64,000 nucleotides of DNA from Brachypodius melanocephalos (lineage: Eukaryota; Chordata; Aves; Passeriformes; Pycnonotidae): NCBI GenBank assembly GCA_013398615.1, contig VZSR01001854.1, forward strand, positions 12,295,881 through 12,359,880, written 5' to 3'. Under the pieces are notes generated by a model. The model worked only from the letters and a program-made list of their open reading frames with translations. It ran no database searches and was not told the DNA's origin. A program made the position numbers and the translations under genes. Numbering within the stretch: position 1 is the stretch's first letter; each line of letters opens with the position of its first letter. This document shows, one piece after another, positions 20,101 through 32,800 of the stretch.

Positions 20101-23100
20101 CTGATGTATGGCAGTAGCAGTAGGATGAAGCTACACAGAGAGCAACATGAATTTTGGACTTATTGCCTTTGTCAGCTAATGAATTTGTGAATTAGTGAAA
20201 GTATGAAGTAGGGAGTTATCAGCTAGACTAGTCTGCTGAGAGAAGATTGAGCCCTTGTTTGTTTTTTACCTAATGAGGTAATGAAGTACAGATTGGCACA
20301 CAAGAGAGCATTGTCCTTTAAACTGGAGAGATCCAAAGGAACTCTGGCATGCATGTCATCCAGAGTCTGCTACGTGACTTTGCTGGCAGTCCACTGTTCC
20401 TTTAGCAAGGGATAGGTTTTCATTCAACTGCTTTCTGTCCCCTAAGTATTGCTTAGCTATAATAGGACAGAAACGTTTGTAGGGAGCTGATACCTGTAAT
20501 AGTACTGTGAAAATTGTCATTATATGTTAACAACAAAAGAAAACTTCTTTCTAGTTTTGTCAAGCTCTGATAACAAGCTATGGTGTTTTTTTTCTTTCTA
20601 TCCTCCCATAAAATTAAAGATAGCAATTTATTGGTGCAAGGAGAAAAGATGAGAGGAATGGAAGAGCTTTGCATTTCTTAGCTTCATTTCCTATTTTTGT
20701 GCTGGGCGGCTCACTGACATATCAGCTTTCACTGAACAAAAAAATTCCTTCCTCTGAGAGACTGGAGTCATGCCATCATACTGCTTCTTGCTTGACAAGT
20801 GTATATTAACTTAAATAGTTTGTTTCATCTGCTCCTTATGGTGCTTTTGTATTAACACCAAGTGATGATTAAAAAAAGTCTCTTTTCTTTTTTATTCCAA
20901 CTTTAGAAGTCACGATCACAGACACATTCTATGGTAATAAGGTATATAATTTTTACACTTTTTTTTTCCTTACCAAAAGAATTAGAGAGTTAGTCATGTG
21001 CTAAACAACACATTTTATTTCAGTAGAAACACTACAGAAAAGCATAGTCAAACTCTTTATTTTCCATACATGTATCTCTTCTTTTCCTGTGACAGCCTAA
21101 GCCATTCATAATGAATCTCATTTTTTTTAAATGTAACTTTTTTACAGTTAGGTGATGAAAGCATGTCAGTTTTCTGTACAGCATAGTTTTCCTGAGAGAA
21201 ATTATGTATTTCATCAAATTATTTGCAACAAGATTTTTTGTCCCCCCTAGAATTAATTTTACGGGATCATTGGGCTTTATGCCAGGAAGTGATTGCTCCT
21301 GAGCCAGGAGCAATTACAAAAACTCACATTGCAAAAATTGTGCTCAGACACTTTTTTCAGATCATCCTGGACAAGCTGGAAATGCTAACAGGACAGGAAG
21401 GCTGTGGCTGGTCTTTATTCAAAGAAAAAAAATTTAAAAGATTATAAATACATTGCTTTCTCAGAGTCAAGGCCCGCCCCAGCCCCTTGAAATAGAAATT
21501 AAGGGTGGGACAGGGCAGCAGCCTGGTCAGGAAAGAAGGACAACAACAAGCTGTGCCAAGAAATGGAAAACACAGGAAAAAAAGGTGATCTGTTCTATTT
21601 ATCACCCCAGGTAGTATTTTCCCTATATTGCAAACTGAAACTATAGTCAAGGAGTAGGAAAAGTGGGAAAGAAGGGGCGATTCTTGCACTGGTGAAAAGC
21701 ATTTCCCATGGGAACCCACCACAAGAAGGGTATGGGTGTTTGCAGAGACGAGGTTATGGCCACAGCCCGAAGGAGGCGAGGGGAGGTGCTGCCCCGGCAG
21801 CTGAGTGAAGAAGGCTTGCACGGCTCTGAGAAAAGGGCACAGCCCTGCAGAGAGGAGCCACAGCAATACCACCCACTGCTTGGGCATTGCCAGACTGTGG
21901 TGGGGCAGCTGCAGGCTCTTTCAGAGAGCTGGGCTGATTTGTAACCTCAGGTCTGATTTGAAATGCCAGAGATGCAGCTCTTTCTCCTGCCGTTCAGCTG
22001 TCAGGTTGTTTCTCAGCTACAACTACGTCGTGCTGTCCACATCTGCTTTCTCCAAAGACACACCTGGGCAGCAGGAAGCTCATGTTGAACAGTTTTGCTG
22101 ATCAGGGATTAGGCAATGCTCAGCTGTGATGGAGCAGAGTGGGAGGATTGAACTGCTGGGTCCCCTCTGCAGTGACCCCTTTTTCAAACCAACTTTGTTG
22201 AATAGTGTGGATGTTGAAAGAAAGCTGACTCAGAGCAGGAGCAGCTTTTGCTGGGTGAGCTCCCTGGCAGCAGGTGCTTGTAAGAAGGTTTTCACCCACA
22301 GCTTTTTATCTATAAAGAAATTGCAGATGGCACCTGGAACAAGATGATGCTTGTCAATATTCAGATTCTACCTCAACTACGCTTTTTGTGGTGAAAGATC
22401 AGGCATTTTCAACTTAATTTTTTTCCTTTTAAATGAAGATTCCAAATCACTCCTTTGCTTCAACTGTGGCAGATATTAAGCGTACAACATGAAATCATCT
22501 GGAAGAGATCTACTGTTCCTTTGGTTAAAAGATTCAGGCAGAAAAATTTAAGTCATAAAAAAATTATCAGGTATAAGACGTGTTTATTTTTGGTTTGCAC
22601 AAGAGCAAGAACTCAACTTTCTATTCAGCTTTAAAATCTCTGCCTTCTGCTCAATACACAGAGTTTCTGTACATTAACATTTTCCTATTTCTTCTGTCTA
22701 TGCAAGTTAGTCTGATAAAAAAATAAGCTACCTTCTCCTAGTTGTCAAGAAGTTTTCAATTTTTTGAGTAGTACCCCACTACCAAATTCCCGAGGAATTG
22801 GTTTGGGGTTGCATCTACAAACATCTACTACATACATGTAGTCCTTACTTACCACTCATAAAAGCCTGGGGAAAACAAACATAAATTCAAAATTTCTTCA
22901 GATTATCTCAAAGGAAACTAGAAATTTGAAAGGCTTATAAGGCTTGCTTGAGGCTGCTCTTGCCCACCTTTATTTTGGATGAAACTGAGCTTGCCTGCAC
23001 TGAAAGATCTGGACCATGGGATTCACTCCAGGAAACACATCTATAAAAACTTTAATGATAAGTTCTGTCAGAGTTCTGAAGTGTTTGTAATGAATCATTC

Positions 23101-24871
23101 AGTGCTACATATCGGCCTCCTCTTCTCCCACTGAGTCATAATTTTCAGTAGGAGTAAGCATGGGCAAAATGAAATTTTATGATCCTCTTTTGCCTTTCTC
23201 TGACGACTGGTCTACTGAACATCAGAGTTAATTAAAAGGCTGCTAGCAGGAATTGAATTTGGTGATATAAAAAGGGCAGCTATCATCAGCTTCAATGGTG
23301 ATTGTAATAAGGAGAACATACAGGAGAGGCCCTCAGTGCCAGATATAGATAAATCTCAGGGTGTCAAGGTTCAAAATTACAGATGAGAAAACATCTGCAA
23401 CACTTGAAATTCACTAGTTATCTCCCAGAGAAGTTTCAAGGTTCTGTATATCCTACAACTGAAGTTCTGCATCTGCTAACATATCTCTTGGCTGAAATTG
23501 GAAAGAACAGCAGTGAAGCCCCAGTTTTCCCTTGGACAGGGGTGTTGGTGTCCATCCTTCTGTCATGAACCTGGGCTTCACCCGCAAAAGTAGCCAAGTC
23601 GTAGAGCTGCAGGGGGAAGATGAATTCCATGAATTCCATAAATTCCATAGGTGCATAAGTATTACCAGAAGATAATGCCACATTTGTGGAGCCAAGAGGA
23701 CAAGAAGTAAGAATAGGCCAGAGTTGGTGGATCTCTAAGATAGTCATATTTCTGCTCTAGCAGAGATCTGAATCTAAAAGTCCCTGTGCTGGGCAAACAG
23801 CTTAGGGCAGGAAGTTCCAGGCCTTCAGCCTTGCTTGCTTCAGAACCACTGAACTGATTCTCTATCTGCAGCTACAGAAGACGTGTTCAGGAGCAGCACT
23901 GGCATTTTCAGCAAAACCTCTGGAATAAACAAACAAAAAAATTGCATTGCTCTTCTGCAACCACTCAGGTGCCTTATGCTATTCATGGAAAAAGACAGGC
24001 TGTTCATTCTGTTACTGACATTAGTTTCTTGGCAAACGTGCTGGATTTGAGGCTGTTTGGTAAAGTGTCTGATCATCCTCGTGCAATGCTCAGGAAGCAC
24101 AGGTATGTAGCTATGATACCTTACATTTCTAGGCTGGGCATTTAAATCCTAGCTTCCTTTTTGTAAACTTCAAAGTATGGAATGCATCATTTAGTAGCAT
24201 TAAATGTCTGAGTATACAACATCCCTGTGTTATCTTCAAAATATTTGTGTACTCTCAGGCAAACAAGACGTTTTACCAAAAAGATTGCAGGGAAAAAACC
24301 CACACTGAAAAAATGTCCAATTGCTTCTAAAATGGCATCCTGTAAGAGCTGGTATAAAACCTGAAAAATAAAAATGCCAGCAAATTCTCTGTGCTGACTC
24401 ACAATGAGGAGGGTTTTAGAAATTCTTCAGATCCTGTTTTACTTTCATCATGTTCAAGTACAATCCTTTCAATAACAGTTTCACTGACTCCAAAAAATGA
24501 AAATCTGTACTTTACATTCTCCATGCAGTCCTGCAGCCTTGATTAAGAATAGTCTCTGATATATCAGCATGGTTTAGATTCATGGACAGGAGCTCAAGCA
24601 ATGGCTGTGCAGAGATGTTGAGTAAACATGTACTTGCTGTTGCTCTTATTCAGATAGCGCTGTTCCTGCCTTGGCTTGAAGGAATAAACATAAAGTCTGA
24701 AAGACTGGGCCTCACATTTATGAAACTGGCATTCATGTCTAGCACTGTTCAAGTGTTTTACAACAAACTAGAATTGTACCAAAGGACCACCTTCTGTGCA
24801 AAATACTGATGGGGTACCCCAGCTGCACCTGTGAAACGTGGGTACACAATTGGAACAGATTGGTCAAAGGT
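17132..24871. other. Intergenic AT-rich DNA, no recognised gene
   Basis: Open frames are short. The longest plausible ones are at 19544-19804 (+, 86 codons, Lys/Leu rich) and 21357-21887 (-, 176 codons, hydrophobic/Ser-rich, no family recognised). A somewhat GC-richer patch lies at 21700-22150. A perfect inverted repeat is at 21292-21314 and a three-copy GAATTCCAT repeat at 23622-23650. No splice-supported exons were found. Confidence 0.5.
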
Positions 24872-25019
24872 GATGTGGAGTTTCCATTTTAGAAAATACT
24901 CAAAAAATAGCTGGAGAAGATCCTGGAGAACCTGATTTAAGCTAATCTACCTTGGGGAGGCTGGTAGTGGGGCAATAGATAACCTCCAGACATCCCTTCC
25001 AACATGTATTATGTTATGA
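24872..25019 (+). mobile_element. CR1 LINE 3'-end fragment
   Basis: Resembles the CR1 3' UTR (GTGGAG.(T/C)TCCAT..., then GAGAAGATCCTGGA.AACCTG..., then GATAACCTCCAGACATCCCTTCCAAC) and ends in ATTATGTTATGAATT, a worn form of the 3' tail. Clearly diverged and therefore old. Confidence 0.8.
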
Positions 25020-28000
25020 ATTTCCAAATCAGTGTTACCATCTGGTGGAGCAGGAGAGCAGTAAGAAAGAGACTTTGTACCAGTGACAGCAAGGTGGTAG
25101 TTCTGAGCTCTTTTTAGGTAATTTTAAGCTATATGAAGATACCACTCCTGGATGGGAACTAGTTTCTATCAAGGCAGCTGTGTGGGCAGGAGCAAGATCT
25201 GAGGCCTGTCTGCTCCTGCTAATGTTGGTGCATTTTATCAACACAGCCTTGGGCATCACATCAGAAAGATTTGGTGGGCACCTCTCCTCTGAAAATCATC
25301 TTGTCCCAAGTGCTTCTGTGAGCAGAAGAAATTCAGAGCTGAGTTTCATGTAAGTTTGACCTGTTTGATATGAAGGAGATCCTCAGGTTAAAAGAAAATC
25401 AGAAGTGGTATTCACCTCTTATCTTTCAGTGTTGCAAGGAAATTTAGAATGACTTCACATATTTGGTTACCTACCTTAGCACACTGAAATGAAAAAAATT
25501 CAAATAAGTATTGAGCAACAGACTAGAAATCACTTGCTGTGACTAAAGTGATAACAGATCATATCTAAGTTATTACTGACATTTGATAGGTCTCATTTTT
25601 AGTTTGATTAATGGAATGTGCTTATATTGGGAATGATCAGCTCTGATGGAAATATGGAAAGGAGATGAAATCTTTCCATAAATCCAGGTATTAGACATTT
25701 ATGAATTAAAACTATTTTATATTAACTATCAAGAACGGTAGGAAAAAAGTAAAGCTAAAAATGAAATGCTGAAGTAATGAAGAAACTGATGGAATTATGA
25801 CTTATAAATCTAAGATTAATATATTATTTGAATAATTTTGTATCTGAATTCATTTCAAAAACATAGTTTTTATTTTAGAAAAAAAAATTGCAGTTAGGAA
25901 CAAACCAGACTTCACTTCTGGGCAAGTTAAAATCTCTATGAGTCCTAATATTTCTATCTGACAGCTGTTGAATAATTTATAGAATGACATCTTCTTTGTT
26001 TACATCTAAAAATAGTACTAGTAATTTAATACCAAGTATAACTATTTTCATTCAAAATACCACTGATGCCCTTTCTGCAAAGGAATCTTATCTGTCTCTG
26101 TACTTGAACAATAGAAAAACTATGTAGATGGTTTCTTTGGGTGTAGGAGTCAGGGAAAGGGCCTTTGGGGAGCCAAGAGACCAACATGTACACAGAGTCC
26201 TCCATTAACAAAAGAAACTGATGGTAGGACCCCTTCTTTCATACACTTGTCTTTTTCAGTAAAGACAGTTCAAAAAAATAAACTTTTCCCCAATATACTG
26301 GGAACTAACCGCTAAGAGTTTCCTTGCTCATGACCCAAAATCTTCTTGGTCACTGCTGCTGAGAGAGCTCTTTCCCCTCCGTTCCAGTGGTTTGTTGGCT
26401 GTTGTCTCAGCTTTGTCCTTGGTGTACAGCTGACAACAAGTGTTTATGGCTGGCTGGTACTGCAGGAGGCAGTGGGACACTTCTGAGCCTTCTCCCTGCC
26501 GGCCACGCTGATGGAAAGGGTAGCTAGATTGCTCTGCACATTGTGAGGTCATTGCAGGACACAGTGACTGCAAACCATGACTAAAGGGGGTTCCAAGTAC
26601 CTGGAGAATGGAAATTACAACTTTAGATGCTACAATACTTCAAGAAACTTATTCACTTCTCTCATTAATTTTTTGCATCTTTTGCTAATGTGATTTCTGT
26701 TTTCACTTTTGTGTTCTTAATTAATACCTTTCTCCTCATAACAGATAAAACTGGAGAATTTAATAAAGAAAAATTCCATGAAATTTCTGTAAAGCAAAGT
26801 TTCATTGGTCTAGAATGGTATTGGTACAATATAATTTTCTCTTCTGTGATTCAGAAGCTCATGTGAGTCATACATAATTTCAAAGGCAGTCCCAAGGGCT
26901 CAGTCAAGGAAATATTTGGGCACCATTAAGTGCTGCTCTGTCCTTTGAGTCCTAGATGAGACAAAACCAGTAAAAAGGAACACAGCAAATGAGTGCCCTT
27001 GGAATGAATGAAATGGCATGCATTTATGTATTTTCTTTATTATCTTGCATTTTAATGATACTACTGAGAATGAGATTCCCTTTACATTGGTAATTATAAA
27101 GGAGAGCAGATGGTAAAGGCTTATCTTAAAGTGTTAATTAAAATAGCTTACACAGGCAAGCCTCTACTTGAACAAAGTACAGCAGGAAGATGTAAGACAT
27201 GAGTGAGTGCCCTATTCCAGTGAATTATTCCTAAATAAAGCTACCTTGGAGCAAATCCATCAGAGATGCTTAACATCACGTCAGTGAAATCTCTTTCTCT
27301 CAGGTTCATGAAACAGGCAGTAGATGACAGGTTCTAAGTGTATGTTTCTGGAAGTGAAGTATGGGTTCACTGGGAGGATTTGTATTCCTGCCTGCCTTAG
27401 TAGGTGTTCAAGTAAAACAAGTGAATCTTCCTCACTGTCTCTATAGGTTTGTTGGCAGGCATGTGCAGGATCAGTTCTGTGTGGGCTGTGTGGAACTGGA
27501 GGAATGCCAATTCTGCTTTGGGATTCATCCTGTTAATTCATACAGGTGACTCAACACAAGACAATCGGTTCAGAGAGAGTGCCTAAGCCTCCCCCTTCGT
27601 GAAAACCAGTCTAAGGGTGGTAGCTGTCAGTCTGCAATACTCTACTTTTGAAAGAACTCAACTTGGTTACTGAAGACATAGTTTTAGACTCTTTTTTGGG
27701 GGGAGACAGCTTTGTAAGTCCTCAGCAGCAGCACATCATAACCACCTAGATATTTTGTAATGAAATATGAAGTCATTCATATGGATCAAGGATTAGAAGC
27801 CAGTTGCTCTGAAACGATCACTGGGCTAGTCCTACATACAAGCTTTTTTCTCATTTTGTTATCTGAGCCACTACATTTTTATTTCAACTCTAAAAAAAAA
27901 AAAGAAAGGCAAAGAGAGGGATAACATTCCCTCTTCTCCTTTGGCTTTCTGAACTGCTGAACTGATGACATTGGAAGCTATATGAAGACTGAGATTGGAC

Positions 28001-31000
28001 TGCCCTCTTCAGTTCATTTTTGTGCTGTTTACAATTTTGAGCTCTGGGTTAAGAGTATGGAAGAACACAAAGTAACATTGATGCATGCCAACTTCAGTGC
28101 CTTCATCCTAAGGGAAAGCTTTTCCCCGACCAGATACTGTAAACCTCTGTATAGAGCTTTGTTTTTACATAATAATAGGTGGGAGGAAACAGTATTTCTG
28201 TCAATTCTTTACATCACTTATATTGGGTAGGTTTTGGCAGTAAAGACAGAAAATGTTAAAGATCATCAGGTAGGATAAACAAGACGTCAAATGCTTTGAC
28301 TGCCTTTCTGTAAGGGCTCAAGCTCTCAGACTGTTTTCTTTTCTGAAAGGTTACAGAAATAGCTCACAGTTTGTCCTTCTAGCTGCAAAATTGTTCTTTA
28401 ACCTTGGCTTGCTTAAAAAGTACAGTTGGGTACAGTCTGGAAACATAACCAGTTAAACATAACCTTCCCAAATATAGGTGTTTGCTGGGTTCTTCTGTCA
28501 TCTGCCCTTTTTACTTAATGTCATTTAATGTTCGTTTGTACTGAAGCACTGAAAATTCTGGATGATTGAGAGTTGAACTGTGCTAAATGCTTCCTGGTCC
28601 CTGAGCACAACCAACACCAAGAAATCAGCAAGTTTCAGGCTGGAATCTTCAGTGACTTATGGCATTATGGTAGATCCCAAATGCCTCCTGGCCTCATGGA
28701 AACAGAAGGGTGGAAGAGGTGGCTGTGGCTCACAGTGGAAGATGAGTGGGACAAGTACAGGTGAAGAAGTGTTCTTTCTGACTAAGCACTTCAAAGCAAT
28801 TCTGTTGTTTGTAAATAGCCTACCTGATTTTTCCTGTGAAAAATTAGTATTCAGGTCATATGCAAGACAGAAAACTGCATTTTCCCTTCAGGCTGTTTTT
28901 TCTTGCCCTATGTGCTTTGACCAAGTGCTTTGATGTCGCTGTTCTCATAGTGTTCACTCTCCTGTAACAAGCTGTAGTTAGGAGTAGCTTATGCTGGATT
29001 TTGCCTGAGCTCTGCAAAAGCCTTTTAGATGCTGCACCTATTGTCATGAAGTAGTCTAGATTTCAGATTTTATTAGGGTTTTATAATGAATGTGTGGAAA
29101 TTGGAAGCCATTCCATTAAAAAAAAAAAATCTCTGCTAGACTCAAAATTTAAACAATATATTTTTGCAATAAAGCCAACTATCCGCCAGGAACAGAATAT
29201 TATGCCCTCAGCATTTTAGAAACTGGAATGAGGCTGTTTGTCTTCTCTCAGTTCCTACTGCATCCTGTCATTCCCCAAAGACAGTCCCTACTGTCTCATT
29301 CAGATAGTAAGCAGGAATTGAACTAGTATGGTTTTAGTAGCTTCTGCGTTCTAAGCAAATCTCCTCTACCTGGTGTTCTGAGCATTCAAGGCTGCTCAGA
29401 GAAAATAAAATAGTGCAAGGAAAAAGTCTGAGATATTGTCAGATAACCTGATATGAAGACTTTTTGTACAGTACACTGTGTGATTATTTTTTCTCCCTGT
29501 TCTAAAGAATAAAAAAAAAGCTAAGAAAAAGTCACTTCAGACCAGTATTACATCGAAAAATTGATGTATGAACCAGCTGCTAAGCAGATTCTTTCTAAAT
29601 CTCACCTGACATTTCTGTTTCAATTTATAATGGGAAATATACTATATTAAAAATTGCTTTATAAATTACAGGTTTATTGCAGAGGTTATCCAATCATTAT
29701 TCTATGCCATTACTTAGCTCCCAGTGATAGCATCATCCATGCAGATTTAACATGGAAAGGCTGTTCTTCCTCCTCCTTTGTTTAGTGAGAACCAAAGCCT
29801 GCACAATATTTTGACTTCTCTATCTGATCTCTGCAATGTCGTGTACATAAAGGAATAAAAGCTCCTCCACAGCTCTTGTCTCCTCACTCTGTCTAAAGCT
29901 GACATCAGAGCCAAGCCATCTTGTCATGATGATGCAACTAAGAATGAGTGAAAGTTAAAATCTAATTGTAAAATTTGGATTCAATCACACACAGTCAGTC
30001 TTTAGCCCAGGGAGACCTTCCTCCTACCCAGCCAGAGAGGGGGGCAGGATGAGGCTGCTGCCATTTGTGTCTGTGTGTGCTGAGTGTCTCTCTCTGTGCT
30101 GCTTTGTGTGTCCAGCCTCGTATGTAGTACATAAGAACTCTCTGTAATTATGTGTGCACAATCTTGCTGGGAATACATGCTGGATTCAGCCACTCCAAAT
30201 TCAGAATTCCCAGTGGAACTGGGAAAACTTTATCTACCAAATTTCATGATAAAATACCAAAGTGAAATCGCCACACATGATGTCTCACAAAACAGAGAAC
30301 AGATAGTAGCTGGTCAGGGTTCATTTGTTTAGATTGGTAACTGGGTGCAGAGGCTCTTCCAAAACACATCAGAAGAATTGGCTATTACATAGGAGGGGAT
30401 GGGAAGGAAGAAAAGGAAAAAGTATAATGATGCCAAAAGAATAAATTAATCTGAACCAGTCACGAGTAATTTCGGGCCAAAACAACAATCTAAACCCCAG
30501 CTAAGTTTAGTTTTTGTGTAGCTTAAAGAGACTGTCTGTTGGGCTCATTCGTCAAAGTCAGGTGTTGGGAAACATCTGAAGGAGAGGAGAACATATACAT
30601 CATGAGAGAATCCATTGGAAAAGACGCTATAGGCAATGATAATATTCTTCTCTCATTTGTATTAAAACCACACCGCCTTTTAACAATCTCTGTGTTATTA
30701 TTAGCATGGATTGTCATCACTTCATAGTCTTTGACTGGCCAGGAGCTGAACTGATGCCTACATCAATGCTTTGCAATAAAATTAAGCAGTGCTGTGCAGA
30801 ATTTCATTACATTTTCTGATTAACATTTATTAGAGCAATTTTGCCAGACCAACATCAGGTGTTTCACAGTTTGACAGCTCTCCCTTCCTTTCAATGATAA
30901 TTGTACCAGAGAACATTCTGAGGCCTTACATGATCACACTTCTCAGGGGATTCTAAAGATTGATTGTTTTGCTTCCTCTGATCTCAGAAAATCCTTGCCA

Positions 31001-32501
31001 AAAGGAGTGATTGTGCATATAACTAGCATTTCTTTCTTCTCATCTACAGCAGTAATTTAATACCATTCCAGAAAATTTATACTTTTGAAATTTGTGTCTT
31101 CAGTCATTAGGAAACTTTTGTATTCCATATGTAATTACTCTCAGTAAGCCACCAAGTGCTTGTTTACTGAGATGCTTTAACGCCTGCCAGTAGCTTGAAC
31201 ATGAACACAAGTAGGTTTTATGGGTGACCATTTGGGGTTCTAAATTTGCCCACAGCATTTCTGTCAATCTATTTCAGTGCAACACTTCAACAGAGTATGT
31301 TGACTGTAGCACATGTATTCAAGCACCCTGACTTCTGCAGTGGAGACCTCCTCACCCTTCAAATTACTCATAAAATATCTGTATTGTCCAGGGCACAGGT
31401 AGAACCTCTTAATCTTTAATGTTTGAATGGGATATTCCTTCACCAAAGAATAGTCCATAGAGGCTGTAGACAGAAAGCTGAACTCAGATTCAGATATACC
31501 TGTAGCTTCTGGTGGAATCATTAATCTGAACTTTTCTTTTCTCTCTCTTTTTTTTTTTTTTTTTTTAATTTATTTTTTTTATTTTGTCTAAGATCAACAC
31601 ACCTATGGAATGTAGAAATGGGTATCCTTACCAGGAGTTTTCTCTCTGTATGGAACTCCTCTGGTTCAATTTTTTTTTCCATCCATGATAATTTCCACTT
31701 CTTGTTTGCAGAATCGAGTCAGCTAGGGATTAATTTATTAATTTCAGATTTTCAGTCTATGTTCACATGGATTTGATATCTGTTTTATATTTTCCATTGC
31801 CACTCATTAGTATTTATACCCTGGGCTGAGTCTGTAGGATAATGGTTGGGGCAGTTTCTGTTTGATGAGTAAACCTAAGACCAAAAAGGGCTCTTCCTGG
31901 AATATGTGTGATATAATTGTGATGAATTCAAGACATTCTGTATCTTAAGAAGAGAGAACATCCATTGGGATGTGTCAGCTTTTCCAGGAGTCCTTGCTAG
32001 GCCATGGGCTTGGTGGTGTGTGGAAAGATAAATTGGAGAGTGTGCAGGACTGTAATGTGGTTGATATATTTGCCCTTCAAACAGCTAAGTTTGGATTATC
32101 TGACTGCCTGTAACTATATTTTAATAAATTTACTAATCTGTACCATTCCTCCTGAAGTATATGGAAGTGCCAGTGCCCTGGCCAGAGCAGAAAGTAGCTG
32201 AACTGACCATGTTAGAGTGCTGAATGTGACATGAAAAATTGGTGGACTTAATAAGTGTCTGAGTGAGAAGGGGTGAAAAGTTGCTGATAGCACTGTGAGG
32301 GACAGGACACTTATGGGGAGTTATGTGAAAGGTTTGGGGTCTGTGGGGGTCTGTGTCTGTACTGAGAACTTGCACCCAGCCTTGCTGTGAGCTCCACATA
32401 AAGACTGAACCATCCCCACTGAGCATCACCACTTGGGGCTGGAGGAATACCCAGGGCTCCAGCCCTCACTAGGCAGGAAAGAGGATTGCCCTGCATCCCC
32501 T
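25020..32501. other. Intergenic AT-rich DNA, no recognised gene
   Basis: No gene recognised. A 63-codon frame at 28573-28764 (+) has a protein-like composition and is followed by a donor-like CAG/GTGAAG. It is treated under findings. Poly-A or poly-T runs occur at about 27893-27904 and 31551-31566. Confidence 0.5.
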
Positions 32502-32800
32502 ATCACAAAATCACAGGATGGTTTGGGTTGGAAAGAACCTTGAAGATCATCTAGTCCCAGCCTCATTGCCATGGACAGGGTTATCTTCCACTAGACCAGG
32601 CTGCTCAAAGCCCATCCAGCTTGGCCTTGAACATTTTCAGGCATGGGGCATCCACAGACTCTGTGGGCAACCTGTGTCCCACCACCCTCACAGTGAAAAA
32701 TTTCTTCCTCATATCTAATTTAAACCTATCATCTCAGTTTGAAGCCATTTACCCTTGGCCTGTCAATACAGCGCCTTTAAAAAGTTCATCCCCATATTTT
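32502..32800 (-). mobile_element. CR1 LINE 3'-end fragment, minus orientation
   Basis: Reads as the complement of the CR1 3' UTR: ATCACAAAATCACAGGATGG, TTTGGGTTGGAAAGAACCTTGAAGATCATCTAG, then GGGCATCCACAGACTCTGTGGGCAACCTG and AATTTCTTCCTCATATCTAA. Less diverged than most CR1 pieces in the window. The 5' boundary near 32800 is approximate. Confidence 0.9.
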
